In this document: piece after piece, positions 14,040-17,723 of the stretch | Numbering within the stretch: the stretch's first letter is position 1 | How the letters are laid out: each line of letters starts with the position of its first letter | Source of the DNA: Chloroflexota bacterium | GTDB lineage: Bacteria > Chloroflexota > Limnocylindria > Limnocylindrales > CSP1-4 | DNA length: 17,723 nucleotides | Direction of reading: 5' to 3' | NCBI GenBank assembly: GCA_025355255.1 | Contig: JANYAA010000035.1 | Span: forward strand, 1-17,723 | The notes under the pieces: model-generated | Database searches by the model: none | What the model was told of the DNA's origin: nothing | What the model saw: only the letters and a program-made list of their open reading frames with translations | Made by a program: the position numbers and the translations under genes

Positions 14040-14524
14040 TTGGCGCTTCCCGCGATGTGCTCGCCCAGGATCCGCACGATGAAGGCGTGGTCTTCGGTCT
14101 GGGGCAGTCCCGACACCGCCATGCTCCCGACACACCCGGTCCCGGCAACGTTGAGCGGAAAGCAGCCGCCGCTGATCGAGTACTGGTCCGCCGGCAGCCG
14201 ATGCTTGGCGTCGAAGTCCGAGCCGTCACGCTGGTGCGTGAGCTGCACACGCATTGAGCTCTGCCCAAACAGGTTGACGGTCCGGGCCTTGCGCAACGCC
14301 CACACATCGTTGATGGCTGCGCTGCCAGGCGCCGCCGCCATGAACACGACGCGCTCGCCGAGACGGATCTGGATGACCACCCCGACGCCTTCGGCAATCG
14401 CCGCATCGGCCGCCCGGCGCCCCAGCGCGTACAGGTCCGCCGGTGACGCGGTGGGCAGGACGAGCGTCCGCTCTTGCTCGATCACCTCGTCAAGGCTTGG
14501 AAACACAACATCTGGTGATGCCAT
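14036..14524 (-). CDS. UPF0303 / heme-degrading-domain family protein (GlcG/HbpS-like)
   Basis: 162-residue protein of the UPF0303 group, often annotated as a heme-degrading domain protein because of its resemblance to GlcG/HbpS. Recognisable features are the early LDEVIEQERTLVLP, ADLYALGRRAADAAIAEG, VVIQIRLGERVVFMAAAPGSAAINDVWALRKARTVNLFGQSS, and the Gly-rich GGCFPLNVAGTGCVGSMAVSGLPQTEDHAFIV end. Whether it binds heme or a small organic acid cannot be told. The ATG at 14522-14524 has GGAG about 5-6 nt upstream; a TTG at 14548 is a weaker alternative. It lies 39 bp after the acyl-CoA dehydrogenase stop and overlaps the ABM gene by 4 bp. Confidence 0.82.
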   Translation of the reverse strand: MASPDVVFPSLDEVIEQERTLVLPTASPADLYALGRRAADAAIAEGVGVVIQIRLGERVVFMAAAPGSAAINDVWALRKARTVNLFGQSSMRVQLTHQRDGSDFDAKHRLPADQYSISGGCFPLNVAGTGCVGSMAVSGLPQTEDHAFIVRILGEHIAGSAK

Positions 14525-14563
14525 GGGGTCTCCGATGCTCCTGGTCAAACGGGCGCCAACGGC

Positions 14564-15766
14564 TCAGCCGCGCTCAAACCCCTGCGCCGGCCACGGCTCG
14601 CAGCGCAGCGGCCGGTCCTCGCGATAGCCCAGGGCGTAGTCCGCCTGGATCAGCGTGTGCAGCTGGCTGGTGCCTTCGTAGATCACCGCGGCCTTTGAGT
14701 TGCGCAGGTAGCGCTCCACGGGGAACTCGTTGGAGTAGCCGTTGGCGCCGTGGATCTGGATGGCGTCCAGTGCGGCCTGCACGGAGTGGTCCGTGGCGTG
14801 CCACTTGGCAAGCGACGTCTCGCGCGTGTTGCGCACGCCGCGGTTCTTCAGCGCGCCAGCCTGCCACACGAGCAGCCGGCCAATCTCGGTGCCCTTCGCC
14901 ATGTTCGCGATCATCTGCTTGACCAGCTGGTGCTGGCCGATCTCCTTGCCAAACGTCTCGCGCTCGTGGGCGTACTTGACCGACGCGTCCAGACACGCCT
15001 GCGCGAGACCCACAGCGCCCGCGGCGACGGTGTAGCGGCCCTGGTCGATGGCGCTCATGGCAACGAGGAAGCCTTCGCCCTCTTCGCCGATGCGATTCTC
15101 CACCGGGACGCGGACGTTCTCGAAGTCGATGAGGCCCGTGTTGCCGGCGCGGATGCCCAGCTTGCCGTGAAGGGTGCCCGTGGTGAGCCCGGGCATGCCG
15201 CGCTCCACCACAAACGCCGTGACGCCCTTGTGCTTCTTGGCGCGGTCCACCGTGGCGAACACGAGGAAGTGGTCCGCGATGTCGGCGAGGCTGATCCAGA
15301 TCTTGTGGCCATTGAGCACGTAACTGTCGCCGTCGCGGCGCGCGGTGGTGGCGAGGCTGCCGGCGTCGGTGCCCGCACCCGGCTCGGTGAGCGCAAACGT
15401 GGCGATCTTCTCGCCCTTCGCCTGCGGCACCAGCCAGCGCTGGCGCTGCTCCTCCGTCCCCCACTGGAGCAGCGTGAGCGAGTTCAGCCCCACATGGACG
15501 CTCTGGACAACGCGGAAGGCCGTGTCCGCCCGCTCCAGCTCCTCGCACAGGATGGCGAAGCTGATGTAGTCCATCCCGGCGCCGCCGTACTGCTCGGGGA
15601 TCGGCGCGCCGAGGAAGCCCATCGCGCCAAGCTTTCCAAAGATCTCACGGTGGACCTCGCCCTTGGCGTCCCACTCGCGGATGTTGGGCAGGATCTCGGC
15701 CTCAGCGAAGGCGCGCGCGGCGTCGCGGACGAGCTTCTGCTCGTCGGTCAGGCGGAAGTCGATCAC
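14564..15766 (-). CDS. Acyl-CoA dehydrogenase
   Basis: 400-residue FAD-dependent acyl-CoA dehydrogenase, which introduces the 2,3-double bond in acyl-CoA and passes electrons to ETF. Domains in order: N-terminal helical DFRLTDEQKLVRDAARAFA; the middle beta-domain with signature ALTEPGAGTDAGS (125-137) and GHKIWIS; and the C-terminal helical domain with GRYTVAAGAVGLAQACLDASV, RETFGKEIGQHQLVKQ and QIHGANGYSNEFPVERYLR. Catalytic Glu364 lies in YEGTSQLHTLI. The length is normal; chain-length specificity cannot be read. The GTG at 15764-15766 is preferred: it gives the usual [MV]-DFRLTDEQ start and has GAGG about 11 nt upstream. An ATG at 15820 would add 18 atypical residues and overlap the -10 element. 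First of three same-strand genes. Confidence 0.92.
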   Translation of the reverse strand: MIDFRLTDEQKLVRDAARAFAEAEILPNIREWDAKGEVHREIFGKLGAMGFLGAPIPEQYGGAGMDYISFAILCEELERADTAFRVVQSVHVGLNSLTLLQWGTEEQRQRWLVPQAKGEKIATFALTEPGAGTDAGSLATTARRDGDSYVLNGHKIWISLADIADHFLVFATVDRAKKHKGVTAFVVERGMPGLTTGTLHGKLGIRAGNTGLIDFENVRVPVENRIGEEGEGFLVAMSAIDQGRYTVAAGAVGLAQACLDASVKYAHERETFGKEIGQHQLVKQMIANMAKGTEIGRLLVWQAGALKNRGVRNTRETSLAKWHATDHSVQAALDAIQIHGANGYSNEFPVERYLRNSKAAVIYEGTSQLHTLIQADYALGYREDRPLRCEPWPAQGFERG

Positions 15767-15818
15767 GGCTGGGGCTGCCTCGAGGTGGTGCAGGGATCGT
15801 CCGGGGGTTTCTGATGCC

Positions 15819-15824
15819 ATCCTA
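15819..15824 (-). promoter_or_regulatory. Candidate -10 element of the acyl-CoA dehydrogenase operon
   Basis: Minus-strand TAGGAT. Transcription from about 15812 would give a leader of about 46 nt with a GAGG ribosome-binding site before the GTG at 15766. It stands back to back with the aminotransferase promoter, the two hexamers being 16 bp apart. Confidence 0.35.
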
Positions 15825-15840
15825 CGCTGGGCAGCCTCTC

Positions 15841-15846
15841 TATACT
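15841..15846 (+). promoter_or_regulatory. Leaderless promoter (-10) of the aminotransferase gene
   Basis: TATACT, one mismatch from TATAAT, is followed by six bases and the GTG at 15853-15855. No Shine-Dalgarno sequence and no clear -35 are present. Confidence 0.55.
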
Positions 15847-15852
15847 CCCCGG

Positions 15853-17154
15853 GTGGACACCTCTCACCGCTCCGACGCCCTCGACCTCGCCGCTCTCGGC
15901 GGCGCCTCCATCAGCCCGGTCCTTGGCCGCTATATGGACAAGAGCTGGTCCCACGGGATTGGACACCGCCTATACGACACGGACGGCCGCGGCTACCTGG
16001 ATTTCGCCAACGGCATTGCCGTCACGGCCCTGGGGCACACGCACCCGCGAGTGACCAAGGCCATCCACGACCAAGTGGACAAACTGATCGGCCCCGTGCA
16101 CGCACTGGGTTTTGCGGAGTCCACGGTCAAGCTCGCCGGGCTGCTCGCCGACACGTTCCCGGAGCCGCTGGACTCGGTCCTGTTCCTCAACTCGGGCTCC
16201 GAGACCATCGACGGCGCCATCAAGCTGGCCCGGCGCGCCACTGGCAGGCCCGCGATCATCTGCTTCCGGGGCGCCTTCCACGGCCGCACCGTCGGCGCCA
16301 CCAGCGTCACCAGCTCCTCGCTCAACTACCGCATCGGGTATGAGCCGCTGCTGCCCGCCGTCTACCAGACGGTCTTCCCCGCGGTCTACCGCTATTACGC
16401 GGGCGACGAGCAGAAGGCGGTCGCTGACTCACTCAAGCACCTTGACGGGCTGCTCATGACCACCGTTGCGCCTTCGGAAGTGGCGGCGATCATCATCGAG
16501 CCCGTCTTGGGCGAGGGCGGCTATTACCCGGCACCCGCGGCCTTCATGCAGGGCCTCCGCGAGCGCTGCGACACGCACGGCATCCTGCTGATCGCGGACG
16601 AGGTTCAGTCTGGCTACGGCCGGACCGGCCAGATGTGGTCGTTTGAGGAGTCGGGCATCGTTCCGGACGTTGTGTGCGTGGCCAAGGCCATCGCCAACGG
16701 GCTGCCGCTGTCCGGCATCGTGGCGTCCAAGGACCTCATGACGCGCTGGGGCAAGGGCGCCCACGGCAGCACGTACGGCGGCAACCCCGTAGCGTGCGCG
16801 GCCGGCGTCGCGGTGCTGGACACTATCCGCGACGAGAACTTGGTGGAGAACGCCCGCCTCCGCGGTACCGAGCTGCTTGGTGGCCTGCGCGAGCTGATGG
16901 CGGATCACCCGGGGATCGGCGACGTCCGGGGGCGGGGCCTCATGATCGGCGTGGAGTTTGTGAAGGACAGGGACAGCCGCACGCCCGATGGCACAACGGC
17001 GGAGGCCGTCGCCGCACGAGCGGTGGATGCGGGGCTGCTGCTGCTCAGCTGCGGCATCCAGCACCAGGTGATCCGCTGGATCCCGCCGCTCAACGTGACG
17101 GTGCCGGAAGTTGAGGAAGCACTCGGGATCTTCGAAGGGGCGCTCAAGGGCTGA
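15853..17154 (+). CDS. Class III aminotransferase (4-aminobutyrate aminotransferase type)
   Basis: 433-residue PLP enzyme of aminotransferase class III, the fold type I group of GABA, ornithine and acetylornithine aminotransferases. Seen: YDTDGRGYLDFANGIAV (41-57), GHTHPRV (61-67), FLNSGSETIDGAIKLAR (111-127, phosphate-binding), RGAFHGRTVGATS (139-151), IIEPVLGEGGY (214-224), IADEVQSGYGRTG (247-259, Asp249 contacting the PLP ring nitrogen) and VAKAIANGLPLSG (276-288, Schiff-base Lys278). This layout best fits GABA or a related omega-amino acid with 2-oxoglutarate or pyruvate, but specificity cannot be fixed. The GTG at 15853 is preferred over an in-frame ATG at 15814 because TATACT sits 6 nt before it and the ATG lies upstream of that promoter. 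No succinate-semialdehyde dehydrogenase is nearby. Confidence 0.92.
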   Translation: MDTSHRSDALDLAALGGASISPVLGRYMDKSWSHGIGHRLYDTDGRGYLDFANGIAVTALGHTHPRVTKAIHDQVDKLIGPVHALGFAESTVKLAGLLADTFPEPLDSVLFLNSGSETIDGAIKLARRATGRPAIICFRGAFHGRTVGATSVTSSSLNYRIGYEPLLPAVYQTVFPAVYRYYAGDEQKAVADSLKHLDGLLMTTVAPSEVAAIIIEPVLGEGGYYPAPAAFMQGLRERCDTHGILLIADEVQSGYGRTGQMWSFEESGIVPDVVCVAKAIANGLPLSGIVASKDLMTRWGKGAHGSTYGGNPVACAAGVAVLDTIRDENLVENARLRGTELLGGLRELMADHPGIGDVRGRGLMIGVEFVKDRDSRTPDGTTAEAVAARAVDAGLLLLSCGIQHQVIRWIPPLNVTVPEVEEALGIFEGALKG

Positions 17155-17210
17155 CGCCTGAGCACCCGGGGGGTGAGGCGGGGTCCGCGCTGGCGAACCC
17201 GCCGCAGACC
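17155..17210. other. Short gap between two convergent genes
   Basis: 56 bp between the aminotransferase stop and the stop of the DNA-binding protein gene. GGCGGG and CCCGCC arms could form a weak hairpin with a 15-nt loop. No T-run follows on either strand, so this is at best a poor terminator. Confidence 0.25.
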
Positions 17211-17405
17211 TCAGCGATTGCGGGTGAGGAAGTCCATCACGTCTTCCAGCCGGAAGCGGCGGTCGCCCCGCTTGCACACGCGGAAGAACGGGAGTTCGCC
17301 GCGGTCGCCGAGCCGCTTCACCGTGTTGACGTGGAGGTGGAGCATCTCGGCCACCTCGCTCGCGGTGAGCATCGGGCCGAGATCGTTCATCGTCATTGCT
17401 GCCAT
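17211..17405 (-). CDS. Excisionase/MerR-type helix-turn-helix DNA-binding protein
   Basis: 64-residue single-domain protein. LTASEVAEMLHLHVNTVKRLGDRGELPFFRV is a MerR/excisionase-type helix-turn-helix, followed by the wing RGDRRFRLEDVMDFL; the whole protein is one winged DNA-binding domain with no effector domain. Members include phage Xis-like factors and BldC-type developmental regulators. No integrase or other phage gene is near, so a cellular regulator is more likely. The ATG at 17403-17405 has AGGA about 7 nt upstream; ATGs at 17396 and 17390 are in frame and could also serve. The gene faces the aminotransferase gene end to end and its target is unknown. Confidence 0.85.
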   Translation of the reverse strand: MAAMTMNDLGPMLTASEVAEMLHLHVNTVKRLGDRGELPFFRVCKRGDRRFRLEDVMDFLTRNR

Positions 17406-17497
17406 CGTAGTCCTACCTTCTCCCCGGTTGACTCCGGCCTGCCGCCCTCGTGGGCACTTGTGTGCGGTCTGGCCTGCTGCTGTCCGGAGTGTCGGTC

Positions 17498-17526
17498 TTG
17501 GGATAGGTCTGGACAAGGGTTACTCT
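17498..17526 (+). promoter_or_regulatory. Sigma70-like promoter facing the right edge
   Basis: -35-like TTGGGA (17498-17503), a 17-bp spacer and -10-like TACTCT (17521-17526). It would start transcription near 17533, giving a leader of about 165 nt before the ATG at 17700. The -10 lies inside a GGGTTA/TAACCC inverted repeat, as a repressor site would. Confidence 0.45.
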
Positions 17527-17535
17527 CGTTAACCC
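17517..17535. repeat. Inverted repeat GGGTTA-N7-TAACCC over the right-hand promoter
   Basis: GGGTTA (17517-17522) and TAACCC (17530-17535) are exact complements with a seven-base centre. The repeat covers the putative -10 and start site, and TAGTACTA (8-bp palindrome) follows at 17538-17545. It is consistent with an operator. Confidence 0.4.
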
Positions 17536-17558
17536 GGTAGTACTAGGGGGCGGGATGG

Positions 17559-17695
17559 TGAGGTCTGGTGTAGTCGCACCGAGACCCACAGTGAAGAGCC
17601 AGAGGGGCCACAGGTGGGGGCGGCAAGACCTCAGGTGCCGAGTTCCCGTCGCCTTGCCGGAGGGCCGGCCCCGCGCGACGGGCGCTTGGGGGCAC
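17559..17695 (+). ncRNA. Strongly foldable 5' leader, candidate cis-regulatory RNA
   Basis: Between the putative promoter and the ATG at 17700, several exact complementary arms nest or stand side by side. TGAGGTCT (17559-17566) pairs with AGACCTCA (17626-17633) and encloses a GGTG/CACC hairpin. GTGCC (17635-17639) pairs with GGCAC (17691-17695). CCCGTCGC (17645-17652) pairs with GCGACGGG (17675-17682). GCCGG-AGGG-CCGGC (17656-17669) caps it. The G-run before the start codon (about 17688-17692), the only ribosome-binding candidate, is partly inside the GTGCC/GGCAC helix. I match it to no known riboswitch family. The whole 17406-17699 stretch otherwise shows no convincing gene. Confidence 0.4.
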
Positions 17696-17699
17696 ACCC

Positions 17700-17723
17700 A
17701 TGCGTCGATCGATCGCGACCACC
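17700..17723 (+). CDS. Possible start of a gene running off the right edge
   Basis: Eight codons (MRRSIATT) after a G-rich stretch, downstream of a plausible promoter and structured leader. A basic N-terminus like this could begin a signal peptide, but too little is present to call a product. The first codon may be wrong. Confidence 0.3.

Noticed and set aside
14750..15814. 354-codon open frame on the plus strand
   Set aside because: Antisense to the acyl-CoA dehydrogenase gene, whose catalytic motifs are clear.
17211..17405. Phage excisionase marking a prophage or integrative element
   Set aside because: No integrase, tRNA, att-like repeat or other phage gene in the window; a stand-alone BldC/MerR-like regulator is more economical.
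17529..17540. TTAACCCGGTAG as the 3' signature of a c-di-AMP (ydaO) riboswitch
   Set aside because: The other conserved blocks of that riboswitch are not found upstream; the match is short and lies inside a simple inverted repeat.
17413..17697. 94-codon open frame on the minus strand in the right-hand gap
   Set aside because: No family signature, no ribosome-binding site, and it overlaps a better-supported promoter and foldable leader on the other strand.

Overview
The window is a compact, GC-rich (roughly two-thirds G+C) bacterial chromosome segment with about 19 coding regions and almost no non-coding space. No tRNA, rRNA, transposase, CRISPR array or phage module was seen. Gene content points to a high-GC, non-proteobacterial lineage: a DUF4032 kinase-like protein, a short MerR/excisionase-type DNA-binding protein, a two-subunit-type acyl-CoA mutase, GTG/TTG starts and several probable leaderless promoters. 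Chloroflexota (Limnocylindria/Ellin6529-like) is my best guess and Actinomycetota the alternative. This is inference from gene content, not a database result.

Layout, left to right. (1) 1-2058, minus: a J-domain protein with an ExoX-C-like tail, then a small lipoprotein, then the N-terminal half of a B12-dependent acyl-CoA mutase that runs off the left edge. The mutase has a 20-bp perfect palindrome in its promoter. (2) 2132-3755, plus: a membrane-anchored alpha/beta hydrolase overlapping a nitroreductase. (3) 3752-8027, minus: a tightly packed five-gene run of methyltransferase, GNAT, a hypothetical protein, GNAT and DUF4032. (4) 8056-10486, plus: an ECF sigma factor whose stop overlaps the start of an O6-alkylguanine-DNA alkyltransferase carrying a C-terminal Ada-type Cys4 zinc domain, then an EamA exporter. 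The space before the sigma gene holds three interleaved inverted repeats. (5) 10488-13630, minus: KDG kinase, a GH88-like glycosidase and KDPG aldolase, a partial uronate catabolic operon. (6) 13728-15766, minus: acyl-CoA dehydrogenase, a UPF0303 protein and an ABM-domain monooxygenase. (7) 15853-17154, plus: a class III (GABA-type) aminotransferase. (8) 17211-17405, minus: a 64-residue excisionase-like DNA-binding protein. Then comes a gene-poor end with a sigma70-like promoter and a strongly foldable leader before a possible CDS start at 17700.

The most interesting unit is the sigma factor/alkyltransferase-Ada pair. An ECF sigma factor is usually followed by its anti-sigma factor. Here the partner slot holds a DNA-repair protein that has kept the Ada methyl-sensing zinc domain but lost the AraC-type DNA-binding domain. 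An alkylation-responsive sigma switch is a reasonable, untested hypothesis. A second recurrent signal is a -10-like hexamer lying 6-7 nt before the start codon at five genes, which suggests leaderless transcription is common here.
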